64,000 bases of DNA. Source: Chloranthus sessilifolius. Lineage: Eukaryota; Streptophyta; Magnoliopsida; Chloranthales; Chloranthaceae. The notes beneath the pieces were generated by a model. It saw only the letters and a list, made by a program, of their open reading frames with translations. It was not told the origin of the DNA and made no database searches. Positions 32,765 through 42,105 of the stretch are shown one piece after another. The stretch is taken from contig CM037591.1 in the NCBI GenBank assembly GCA_021018995.1, forward strand, positions 2,548,001 to 2,612,000, in the 5' to 3' direction. Each line of letters opens with the position of its first letter. Position 1 is the stretch's first letter. Both the position numbers and the translations under genes were made by a program.

Positions 32765-33228
32765 CGGGTGCTCTAAGAGTGCACCCCTTTTTTTTTTCTT
32801 TGAGTGGCATTATTTGCACCCATTTTTTCTTGTGAAGAACACACATTATCCCATAAAAAATCGTTGATTCCCTTGAATCAGGCGATGGAGCTCGTTTCGC
32901 GTCCCAATCTTTCGTGCAATAGATCTTGCGATCATGCACAACTATCATTCGGTCATATCTTGATCCCAGTTGGCACACTTCCCCAAAAGTGACACTTAAG
33001 AATCTTTTCTTTCTCATGATACACTTATGATCACAATTATTTTTGGGAATTTGTGTCTCATGGAATCAACATGTGACATTCTGATAAGTGGGGCGAGAAA
33101 TGATGTTTATCTCTAATTTAAGAAAGTCAACTGTATTTTATGGGGAAATGTGTGTTCTTCACACGGGAAAACGGGTGCAAATAATGCCACCCAAAGAAAA
33201 AAATTTGGTGCAGTCTTAGCAACGCTCT
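32765..33228. mobile_element. TIR element with about 60-bp terminal inverted repeats
   Basis: The left side TGGCATTATTTGCACCC then TGTGAAGAACACACATT (from 32806) and the reverse complement of the right side TGGCATTATTTGCACCC then TGTGAAGAACACACATT (to about 33190) are nearly identical. The similarity extends outward through CTTTG(A/G)G to GTGCACC-like ends. The interior carries CCCAATCTTTCGTGCAATAG with ATCTTGCGATCATG, a block spread through this window. No target duplication was secured. Confidence 0.75.
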
Positions 33229-33339
33229 TTTAGAATACCCTGTATACTTTTTTTAGGGTAAGATTGAACTTAGGACCTTAAGGTGGCAATATTGCTATCG
33301 TTCTAATTAAGTTGTAGGACCCTAGTTTATTCTATATTT

Positions 33340-33890
33340 TTTTATAATCCGGGTGTCAAGATCGATTGTCTGATGATACGACCATGGTCTCAAGATCCAT
33401 CATCTGAAAGATTTGGGGTGTAAAATGATCTCCACCCTCAGATTCAAAGCAGTCAATGGATTTGTTTATGATTTATAAGTAATGAGGTTTTGGTAATTTC
33501 CTTGCACCCACACATTCTCTGAAGGTGCTTACCCTCATACCCTTTCGGTTCAGATGACAGAGATCTTATTTCACCCCATATCTTCCACACAATAGAACTT
33601 GAGATCATGGCGCACCTATCCGGCAGTCAATTTTGGATTACATGTGTCACAAATCCCCAAAAAATTACTATTCAATCATATGACACACATCACGCTCAAA
33701 TGTGATTTTAGGGCCATTATGGGAGATTTGGGACACATGGAATTAAAAAATTGATCGGTAGATAGATGCACCATGATCTCAAGATCTATTTCGTGGAATA
33801 TTTGAGTGAAATATGATCTCCATCATTTGATATGAAGCAATCATCGGTTTTCAAGGGGTGTGGGACGTCGCTGCGAACAAAGGTACCCTT
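33340..33890. mobile_element. Foldback element with AGATCTTGAGATCATGG-type arms
   Basis: The block carries CATGGTCTCAAGATCCAT, then ATCTTCCACACAATAG with AACTTGAGATCATGG, then the reverse orientation CCATGATCTCAAGATC with TGATCTCCATCATTTGAT. Similar words occur at 18600-19150, 34935-35080, 36258-36678 and 47440-47740. The right side ends in AAAGGTACCC, like the MULE-type element at 36258. Ends are unclear. Confidence 0.5.
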
Positions 33891-34046
33891 CTTCCTTAGA
33901 TCCCCAAGATAAGGTCGTTAATTGCACATACAATTTGTATCCTTGCACACAATTTTCTTTTTTTAAAAAATCTATATTTTACGATTTTTCAAATAACCTT
34001 CATTCATTTAGCAAGTGATTTCCCGGGCCAAAGATTTAAAAAAGGG

Positions 34047-34908
34047 GTAATGGCTCCTGGCCGACATTTAGACACCAAATAGTGTTTAAATGATTTTTCA
34101 CCATTCAATTATCACTTTTTATCTCACATCATTAAAGTGTGATTTATCATTATGTCATGTGGTACACATCTATGATCAATCTAAATGGCTCAAGTGGCAA
34201 TCCATAGTTGGAACATGTCCCAGCCAAAGAATCATGCTTATAAGTGGGGTAAACCATCGAATCAATGAACTTCAATATTAGTCATGAGAATTAAGAACAA
34301 CCATTGATATTAGAGTGTACATATTAGACTCTAGAATCTCCCAAAAAGTCTAAATTTTTTTACCCATATATCACTTTGGCAGCATGTATTTTCAAGATCA
34401 TAAGCCAATAAATGGTGTAAGATTGTTTAAACACCATTTGGTGCTTAAATGACAGTCATGAGAGTCAATCCCTCGAAAAAAAAAAAGGGACCTACTCTCC
34501 TGCCCGTCAATTAAGCACCAAATGGTGCTTAAACAATTTTATACCATTTATTAGCTTATGATCTTGGAAATTCATACGGTCAAAGTGATATATCATCAAT
34601 TAAAGGGCTATGGGTAAGAAATTCATACTTTTTGGGAGATTCGAACTATCCGTTGTTCTTAATTTTAATGGCTGATATTAAAGTTCACCAATCGGATGGT
34701 TTACATCCACTTATGAGCATGATCCTTTGGATGGGACTTGTTCCAATGATGGATTGCACTTGGAAAATTTAGAATTATCATATATGTGTGCCAAATGGCA
34801 CAATGATCAATCACACTTCACTGGTGTGTGAGATAAAACGTGGCATTTTAATGGTGGAAGATCATTTAAACACCATTTGATATTTAAATGGTCTGGAGCC
34901 ATTATAAA
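34047..34908. mobile_element. Large foldback element, arms of about 415 bp
   Basis: 34047-34460 and the reverse complement of 34495-34908 align along nearly their whole length. Shared markers are TAATGGCTCC, TTTTATCTCACA, AAGTGTGAT, GGAACA(T/A)GTCCCA, AATCTCCCAAAAAGT, ATCATAAGC and CACCATTTGGTGCTTAA. Each arm is itself bounded by inverted CACCAAATGGTGTTTAAATGA-like ends, so the whole looks like two copies of a TIR element of about 410 bp placed tail to tail. 36790-37380 is a diverged relative. Confidence 0.75.
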
Positions 34909-34934
34909 AAAAAAAAAGCCTCTAAAATCAAGTT

Positions 34935-35085
34935 TGATGTGATGTGTGCCATATGCGCCACTTATTTGGGATTTGTATCATGTGGAATGAGAAATTGACC
35001 GACTGATGATACTCTTGTAGTGTCAAGATCCATTGTGCAAAAGATTAGGATGAAAAATAATCGCCGCCATTTGATTACAAGTAGT
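34935..35085. mobile_element. Fragment of the foldback family
   Basis: GTGTGCCATATGCGCC, ATCATGTGGAATGAGAAATTG, GTCAAGATCCATTGTGCAAA match one arm of 36258-36678. Confidence 0.45.
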
Positions 35086-35087
35086 AC

Positions 35088-35277
35088 AAAGAGGCGTTAA
35101 CCTTGTTGGTACGGTCCCTCCAATGTGGGGGAGTGGGTCGTGGGTTTAATTCTCGTCCTCCACCCAACCCATACATTTTAAAGTCAAGAGTGAGAAACAA
35201 TGGAGGACGAGAATTGAACTCACGACCTTCTCTCTCACTTTATAGGGAGCGTACCAACTGAGCTAACGCCTCTTTGA
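35088..35277. mobile_element. Inverted pair of tRNA-like SINE heads
   Basis: The plus-strand half (35090-35165) reads GAGGCGTTAACCTTGTTGGTACG to GGGTTTAATTCTCGTCCTCC. The reverse complement of 35190-35277 reads GAGGCGTTAGCTCAGTTGGTACG to GAGTTCAATTCTCGTCCTCC. TTAGCTCAGTTGGTA is a good Pol III A box and GTGAGTTCAATTC a B box. Neither half can be a functional tRNA; they are SINE or tRNA-pseudogene heads in opposite orientation. Confidence 0.65.
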
Positions 35278-35529
35278 TAGCACCAAATGGTCTTACACCA
35301 TTAAAATAAGACTTTTAATCTCTTATCATTGTGCGGTGTGGGTCATATCTATGACCAAGGACTACTGTTAAATCTTGGATAAATTTAGCTTGGTTGACTT
35401 TGAGATCTTCAATTTAAAGCGTAAGTTACATGACTCGTGAGCACCATTTCTTTTTTATAATTTTTTATTTAAAAATTTAATTATTTTTCTCCAAGATCTC
35501 CATATTTAGGTGACTTATATAGTACTACA

Positions 35530-35880
35530 CTAATTTATAGCCATGTGACACCCAATCTTAACAATCCGATGTCATGAATAGGAGTGGCTAGATGATCATA
35601 ACAATTTTGTGAGCAAAATTTAAAATAAAAAATCTAAAATTGCATAGACAATGGCATAAACCTCGGTGAGAAAAAAACGGTAAAACAAAATGTGATTTTA
35701 CTGGTCATTTTACAGGCAATTGAGGTTTTTGACAGGACAGCATGATTATATATATATATTCACAAAATAATTATGATTATCAAGTTGCCCCTATCCATGG
35801 CATCTAATCATGAGATGGGTGCTACATGGTTTCAAATTAGTATGGCGATTAGGTGAGTTACATGGCCCATGGTATCAGAT
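35530..35880. mobile_element. Decayed copy of the foldback MITE at 24556
   Basis: CATGTGACACCCAATC, GAGTGGCTAGATGATCATAAC, GGTAAAACAAAATGTGATTT and GATCATCAAG-like words follow the order of 24605-24905. AATCATGAGATGGGTGC near the right side matches 24892-24907. Confidence 0.55.
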
Positions 35881-35949
35881 TAACATTGCCTTAAGATTAA
35901 TTTACATCATTTCTCTATACCCATTTCTTTGATTTCAAGTATATTGAAT

Positions 35950-36180
35950 TATATTACCATAAAGGCATTAGCCCAATTGGTAGGCTTCCTCCACTCTGAG
36001 GGAGGAGGTCGCTCTTGTCTTTACAAGGTATAAATTAGGTTTTGTTAGTTAACCCTTATCATTATAGTTAGTGCTCTTTGATACTGTTCTGCAATTATCA
36101 TATGTGTACGTGTGCTATACAAGTATCATATGTGCTCCTCAGTTCTCGAGGTTTATATAAAAAAAAAAAAGAAAAAAAGT
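35950..36180 (+). mobile_element. tRNA-derived SINE with A-rich tail
   Basis: AAGGCATTAGCCCAATTGGTAGG is A-box-like. It is followed by TCCTCCACTCTGAGGGAGG, then CTCATCATTATAGTT-like and ACTCC-like blocks and an A-run at 36161-36178. 37505-37695 has the same body (CTCCATTGTGAGGGAGGAGG, ATCATTATAGTTGGTACTCC) without the head. Confidence 0.6.
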
Positions 36181-36257
36181 GTTTTGAATTATATTTTCAC
36201 CAACCTCTAGATTTAGAGTAAGCCATATGAATTCCTTCTCCATGTCCATTTAAGTTA

Positions 36258-36678
36258 GGGTACCTCTAGTAGCCTACATAATCTCTAAACGTTCCGACTA
36301 GTGAATCGCTTCAAAATCATTGATTGCTTTGGATTTGGTGATAAATATAATTTTTTAGCCTGATATTTCACACAATGGATCTTGAGATCATATCACATCT
36401 ATCAGATGATCAATTATTTATTTCACATGTCATAAATCCCCCAAAAATGCCCTTTGAATCCTATGGCATACATCACACTAGGGTCATTTTTTGGGGATTT
36501 GTGACACATGAAATCAAAACCCAATCGTTTGATAAGTGAGACATGATCTCAAGATCCATTGTGTAGAAGATCAGAGTAAAGCATGATCTCCATCATCTGA
36601 TCTGAATCGTCAATGATTTTGAAAGGGTTTTCGATGCAGGTGGTTTCAGAGATTGTGTGAGTGCTAATAGAGGTACCC
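36258..36678. mobile_element. MULE-type MITE, 421 bp, 9-bp TSD
   Basis: The ends GGGTACCTCTAGTAGC and, reverse complemented, GGGTACCTCTATTAGC are inverted repeats. The flanks TTTAAGTTA (36249-36257) and TTTAGGTTA (36679-36687) match at 8 of 9 bases. The interior is a foldback with CACACAATGGATCTTGAGATC on one arm and GATCTCAAGATCCATTGTG on the other. Non-coding. Confidence 0.8.
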
Positions 36679-36756
36679 TTTAGGTTATTATGATCTTAGA
36701 GCCATTACTTGCACATGAGAAGTTGCCCTTTGCATGTTGTTAAAAAGTCTCATCCC

Positions 36757-36784
36757 ATATATATATATATATATATATATATAT
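36757..36784. repeat. (AT)n microsatellite
   Basis: About 28 bp of AT repeats next to the second large foldback element. Confidence 0.93.
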
Positions 36785-36789
36785 GACTA

Positions 36790-37380
36790 TAAGTGAATGT
36801 GAACCATTCAATTAATTAACTTTAATATCAACTATTAAAGTAAAAAATATCAATTAATATTATAGTTCTCAGATTGGATGATTTAAGCCTCTATAAAACA
36901 CTATTTTTCTAAGTCTTTATAAAATACTATTTTTGAGCATGTTACACTTCAAACTATGATCTATCACTTTGACTGTACGAATCACCCACATCTTATACCA
37001 TTGATGTTGTAAGATCATATAAGGACCGACTCTCCTTACCATCATTTAAACACCAAAAGATCTTACAACATCAATGAGATTTAAGATGTAAGTGATCTGA
37101 ATGATTAAAGTGATAGATTATAGATTGAAGTGGAACATGACCAAAAATAGTGTTTTTAAGAGATTTAAACCATCCAATATGTGAACTATAATATCAACCG
37201 TTGTTTTTAATTTTAATGGCTAATATTCAAGTTCATCAATCAAAAGCTTCACATTCACTTATCGTCACATTTCATTGGACTTCCAATAATAGATTATCAC
37301 TTAGGAAATTTAAATTGATCATAAATATGTATCACATAGCATAATGATAAATTACACTTTAATTGTGGGAGATAAAAATG
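36790..37380. mobile_element. Second, truncated copy of the large foldback element
   Basis: The right arm (37045-37380) carries ACCATCCAATATGTGAAC, TTAATTTTAATGGCTAATATT, CATTCACTTAT and AAATTTAAATTGATCATA, matching an arm of 34047-34908. The left arm is shorter. The centre pairs TTGATGTTGTAAGATC with GATCTTACAACATCAA. Confidence 0.65.
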
Positions 37381-37504
37381 AAATTTTTATTTTTTTTATA
37401 GGAATAAATAAAAAATAAAAAATAAAAAAATAATAATAAATAAATCAATCAATCTAACTTTTTCTTAATATCATTTAAACACCAATTTTTATTTTTTTGT
37501 ATGG

Positions 37505-37695
37505 GAATCATTTAAACACATTTTGGTCCCCTCCCTCCATTGTGAGGGAGGAGGTATTGGGTTCTGTTTTCTTGTCTTTATATAGTATGGGTTGAGTTCA
37601 GTTAACTCTCATCATTATAGTTGGTACTCCCTGACGCTGCCCCCAACTGTCATCTATATGCGTGCCTGCTCGATGTTGTCTTAACCTAAATGGGT
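37505..37695 (+). mobile_element. Headless SINE copy next to the LIF2 promoter
   Basis: The body matches 35980-36110: CTCCATTGTGAGGGAGGAGG, TGTCTTTATATAGTATGGG, CTCATCATTATAGTTGGTAC. It ends some 30 bp before the telobox pair. Confidence 0.55.
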
Positions 37696-37727
37696 ATTTT
37701 CGTAATAGCATCCGAGCAACGAAAACC

Positions 37728-37830
37728 AAACCCTAGACGATCTAGGGTTTCTCTATAAAGCCCTTTCGCTTCCTCGTCGCCAAACGTCGCTAGTTCATCG
37801 TCAATTGACCTTTTCGTACCTCAAGCTCTG
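37728..37830 (+). promoter_or_regulatory. LIF2: LIF2-like promoter core and first (non-coding) exon
   Basis: A telobox AAACCCTAGA (37728-37737) and its exact reverse complement (37741-37750) form an inverted pair with a 3-bp gap. CTATAAAG at 37753-37760 is a good TATA box directly after it. A leader then runs to TCAAGCTCTG (37830), followed by a donor GTAATTTTTCTCTC. Transcription probably starts near 37785. AAACCCTA boxes near the start site are typical of plant translation and RNA-processing genes. The exon end is inferred from the donor only. Confidence 0.6.
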
Positions 37831-38519
37831 GTAATTTTTCTCTCCTCTCTCTCTCTCTCCCTCCAGATTTCTGCGTTTTAATCTCATCTCTGCTTTGATT
37901 CGTTGTTTGTGATTATACAAGTAGAGATCTCCATGTTCTCTTTGTTCATCAATCGATTTTTTTCCCCCCGATTCGAATGAAAAATTAAGGTTTCTGATGT
38001 ATAAACCCTAGATCGAGACTTGATTCGTCCATTTAAATAGGTTTAGTGTTAGATATGCAGTAGTTGATGTTGTTGAATCGAGTTTCTTTTATCTGAAAAA
38101 TGCTGAACTAGTAAAAATTCCATTTTGTCTATAAGTATAGGAATTATTTGTAAATATTCAATGAGGATTAGATTCAAATTCATTAACCAACAATTTCACA
38201 TTTTAAATAATTTAAATAAAAAACTGGTCGTACCGGACCTGTCAAACTTGTACACATTTTGCATGATTCTGAGCGAATTGCACTATAACAGTGATAATAA
38301 TATTTACTGAGGAAACAAAAGTTGTTAAGCAGAAAAGAGCCAATTCCTGATGACTAGAACCTTCGTAATTCTTTTAATTAATTCTTGCTTTTAAAAGAAG
38401 AGTCTTTCAATGTTTATGCCCGTGTGATATAACGCAACTAAGCTGTATGCCACCCACTTACAGTGGACAGTATTATTCAGTGGACAAGTTTTTATTGACA
38501 ATTTTGCAGGCAGCTTATG

Positions 38520-38592
38520 TGGCACGATGTGGCTGGCTCCACACATAGTGGGGCCCAACCAATAGCCAGTCTAGTTGTGCCACATAAGCTGA
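38520..38592. repeat. Short inverted repeat, MITE-like
   Basis: CAGCTTATGTGGCACGA with ATGTGGCTGGC and its inverted partner GCCAGTCTAGTTGTGCCACATAAGCTG enclose about 25 bp including GTGGGGCCCAACC. Confidence 0.6.
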
Positions 38593-38836
38593 AAATCTAC
38601 CACTTAAAAAAGTAAATAATGAATAAACTGGAAATCTACGACCTACTAGTAACTCCTAAAGCAATTAATAACAACTAATAAACTTTTTATCAAAGATTCA
38701 TACCATGTAGCTCTTTCTTTTATGCATGGACGAACGTATGATCAACTGGGGTCGTAACAACCTGTAACTACTTAATGAGTTTTAAGGTTGTTTTGAATCG
38801 AGTCGAATAAAGTCCTGTTAATTAACTGAAGTCACA

Positions 38837-40051
38837 GGGCCTGTTTGGAAGCATGTAAAAAATGCTTTTTGCAAGGAAAGATGGAATTTTACTCAAAACA
38901 AAAAATTTCCCACTTCCATTGTAAAATATCAGTTTCTTACCCAAAAGGTTTGCAATGAAAAAATCATTGAAAACCTTTTTAGCCCACACTGTGGAAAAAA
39001 GCAAGGCACATATTAGGGTTGGCGCAAGAGAAGTGAGAAAGAATGAGGCGGGTACAGGGGTTGGTGTGGTGGAAAGAAACTTGGTTAATCAAACTACCAT
39101 TATATTCTATATTTGCCTATAGGGACATGACCAACATAAGAAAGATTGTAAGTTGTATATATATTCAGTTTACAATTATAGTTTACATTCAAAGATTGTA
39201 ATTTGTAAGTTGTACATGACTACATGCAGCTTTTGGGATGTGCTCATATGCCAGAGGCCCTGAAAACCCACACTTGTCTCTGAATCTCAACATAGAAGGC
39301 ATCAAGTTCCTGCAGTACATAGGTCATTAACCATGTATTTAAATAAGAACTCGCATGTCTCAACCAGCTTATAAAAGCTTAGCTAGGGCTATCAGCAGGT
39401 CTGGTCTGCCTGATATCCGACCCTCGACCCTATTCTTTATTGGGTTAGGCACGTAATGACGTAAATTGAACCCATCGGGTCAAGTTGGGCATGAAACATC
39501 CAATCTGACCTTCGGTTTGACTCAAAGATAGGATCAGGTCAGTCGGGCAAAAGTCGGGTCATGTCAACCTGAACCGATATTTTATATACAAATCAAGGGA
39601 AATAAGGGGATTTGAAAGAGTCTGTGTTGTAAACCAATACAAATGTGATGCTTATCGATTAATGCCCTATAAAGTTTCAACTCAATTGGCTTTTTGCCAA
39701 TAGCGGTTTGGACCCCCCAAAAAAGAACAGCCGAGACGATAGTACGTAAATAAAGTATTTGAATATTCATTAGATAAATGAAAACCGGTAATAATGTTTT
39801 AAATCATATGAATCGAGGCAGCATAAATTTTCATTTCAATCTGCTTCCTATGTGACCTTTGATACGGTGCTATAAAATTAAAGGTGGAGGTTGTTTCGAG
39901 GGTTTTGGGAAAATTAAATTTTACTTATTTTGTAACCAAATGGATGAAAAATAAGCTAGGATAATTTTTAAAAAAATACATGTGAATTTTTTTTATTTCC
40001 TATGCAAAGTAAAACTTTTTTTACTTTCCATGGGCTTTTCCAAACAGACCC
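38837..40051. mobile_element. 1.2-kb TIR element (GGGCCTGTTTGGAA ends)
   Basis: The left end GGGCCTGTTTGGAA and, reverse complemented, the right end GGGTCTGTTTGGAA differ at one base. Subterminal AAAATGCTTTTT/AAAAAGTTTTACTTT words continue the similarity. No target duplication could be confirmed, so the superfamily is open (hAT or PIF/Harbinger both use such ends). A GGGTCGGG-type block (39385-39570) is nested in it. Confidence 0.6.
39385..39570. repeat. CGGGTC-rich dispersed repeat
   Basis: AGGGCTATCAGCAGGTCTGG, ACCCATCGGGTCAAGTTGG, AAGTCGGGTCATGTCAACC resembles 55125-55400 (TAGGGTTATCAACGGGTTG). Probably a decayed hAT MITE; the TIR-like AGGGCTATCA is seen only on one side. Confidence 0.4.
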
Positions 40052-40213
40052 ATACGTCTGATTCTATTAGCATAAAGTTTTTAAAAGATGAATATAGAGT
40101 TTGTAAAATAAGCCCTATCCCTAGTGAATTCCACATTTCAAATGCTTAAAAGTATATCAAGTATAACCATCCAATGTGATTGCATACTTCACTTTGATTT
40201 AAAGTTTTTGTTG

Positions 40214-41000
40214 TGATGCAATCCAGAATTTTAATCCAAGTCAAAGAAAGAAGACTAGAAAAAAAAAAAAATAATAATAAGAAGAATGGGAAGAATAGAC
40301 CAAAAAAAGAGAAATCTTAAAATTTATTCATTAAAATCTGACGATTAGACGGTCACAGAGGGCTCAACTTTTAATCCTGTCACTGTTTATATATGACCTA
40401 TTTTCAAGTGTCAAACAATGTCAGATTGATGCAAAATTGTTCTTGTTTGAAAGTTCATTGAAGTAGCTTTCCAGCGAGTTGAGAATTGCGCAATCCTGTT
40501 AAGCATTGAAGATGATATGGTCAGTTTCGATTGCTGCACTATAAAGTGACAAATTTCAAGAAATTTAGTTAAATTAGGCTTAATTTTTTATTTTATTTTA
40601 TTTTAACTAATAGGACTTGTTTCTTTATTAGAAAGATATGTTTTGTTTTCTTGTTAATTAGTACTTTATTTTATTATTTTTCGGAAAATTATTAAAATTA
40701 GAATATTTCTTTACTTAAATTAGGAATTAGAGTTTGGATAGGATTTCTAATTTATGCATTGTAAAATCCTATTTAAAGGCCAGTGGTGTTGACATTTAAT
40801 TTAGAGGTAAATGAAATATTCTGTTTGAAGGTTTTTTTTTTTTTGAACGATTGTTTGAAGGTTTTTGAAGCTCTACAACAGAGGATATTCCCTAATTTAA
40901 TCACCTTAGAACTAATGGTAGCTTTCTTGTAGGTTTTGTTAGTTTTTAATCAAAACTAGTACGTTAGTCTCAAGTTGCTAGCGTGGTTCCCATCATTCTA
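40214..41000 (+). mobile_element. Solo LTR-like sequence in the LIF2 leader intron
   Basis: It starts TGATGCAATCC and follows the order of 2917-2035 (minus strand): AAGAGAAATCTTA, CACAGAGG, GTCAGATTGATG, AGGAATTAGAG, CCTATTTAAAGG (40769-40780), then TCAAAACTAGTA. It has a TATA-like core and lies in the same orientation as the gene, upstream of the ATG. Divergence from the other copy is high. No target duplication was confirmed. Confidence 0.6.
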
Positions 41001-42105
41001 TGTAAACTATGGAATATTGGATGATATACCATATTATAGCATTGCACATAAAATTGTAACTTTATGGTAATCGAGTTCTGCGGCAGTTGGATGCAAAGAG
41101 GGCTTGGTATCTCCTGAACAAACACATGTAATGATGTCTAATCACTCATGTTTTATTTTGGATACATATGATTTATGTAAATATTTTTTGTTTTGTATAT
41201 TATTTATTACATGGAATTTATATATTTCCTGTAGGATAGGAAATTCTTATGAGTTAAAATCATGACCAACCTTATGCAATAAGATAGGGTTAAGTTGTAT
41301 CTTTGCATTCTACAATTATCCCAATCCCATAGCAAAGAACATTCATTAAGCATATGAAATCATCTTAGTAACTTTTAGGTTAGCGGTACATTTTTTAACG
41401 AACTATATATGCGTACAAGCCAATCAGACTATTGAATTCAATGCCTTCTCCTTTCATACTGGTGGAGTGCTTTGCTATATTTAACCCTCTATGCTGTTAT
41501 ATTTTCTCTGAATGATTTAGCTTACTCTTTATTTTTATTTTTCTTTTATTACTTTGCCATCCATGGTTGTCAACTTGTCATTCCTGTTTGCCAAAAATGA
41601 CGAATGTCTTCTTGGATTGAACAAGAAGCAGTTTGATTGCATATTACTTCTTGGTTCTATACTATCTGTGGTCAGATTTCTTATTTCTTATGTTGCTGCT
41701 TCTTTTTCTTGTGATTGAATTGAACCGGAATTTAGACTTAAAACACTTAAACTGGAGAGTATGTTTTGGGCATCAGCCTGCTATCTATTTTTTGCAAGGA
41801 ATTCTTTTCTTCAATTTTTGCACCTGTTGAGCATCATCCTTTTGATTATCGCTCGGAATTCTTTCTTGCCTATCTCTTTTAGCACTACTACTTTTTTTAT
41901 CACCCCCTCAGAAAAATCTGTCACATTGAAACTCCTCTGAGTCATATCTCATGGCACGTGTTCGATCAAAATTCTTACTCTGCAACTCCTGTTGGCCTTT
42001 CATGCTTTTTCCACCTTTCCATGTTTGTATACTTCCTCTTGCAAATGCTTCTGGCTACTGTGCCTCCTTCACAGTTGCCTTGCAAGCTTGTATTGGATAC
42101 ATAAG

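Larger units (their letters stand above)
37831..42086 (+). other. Leader intron of the LIF2-like gene
   Basis: Donor GTAATTTT at 37831; acceptor at CTTCACAG (42074) or TTGCAAG (42086), about 20-30 bp before the ATG. The intron is about 4.2 kb and carries a TIR element (38837-40051) and an LTR (40214-41000). Nothing coding was seen in it. Confidence 0.55.

Noticed and set aside
38837..40051. Assignment of the GGGCCTGTTTGGAA element to hAT or PIF/Harbinger
   Set aside because: Neither an 8-bp nor a TAA-type 3-bp target duplication can be read, so the superfamily is left open.
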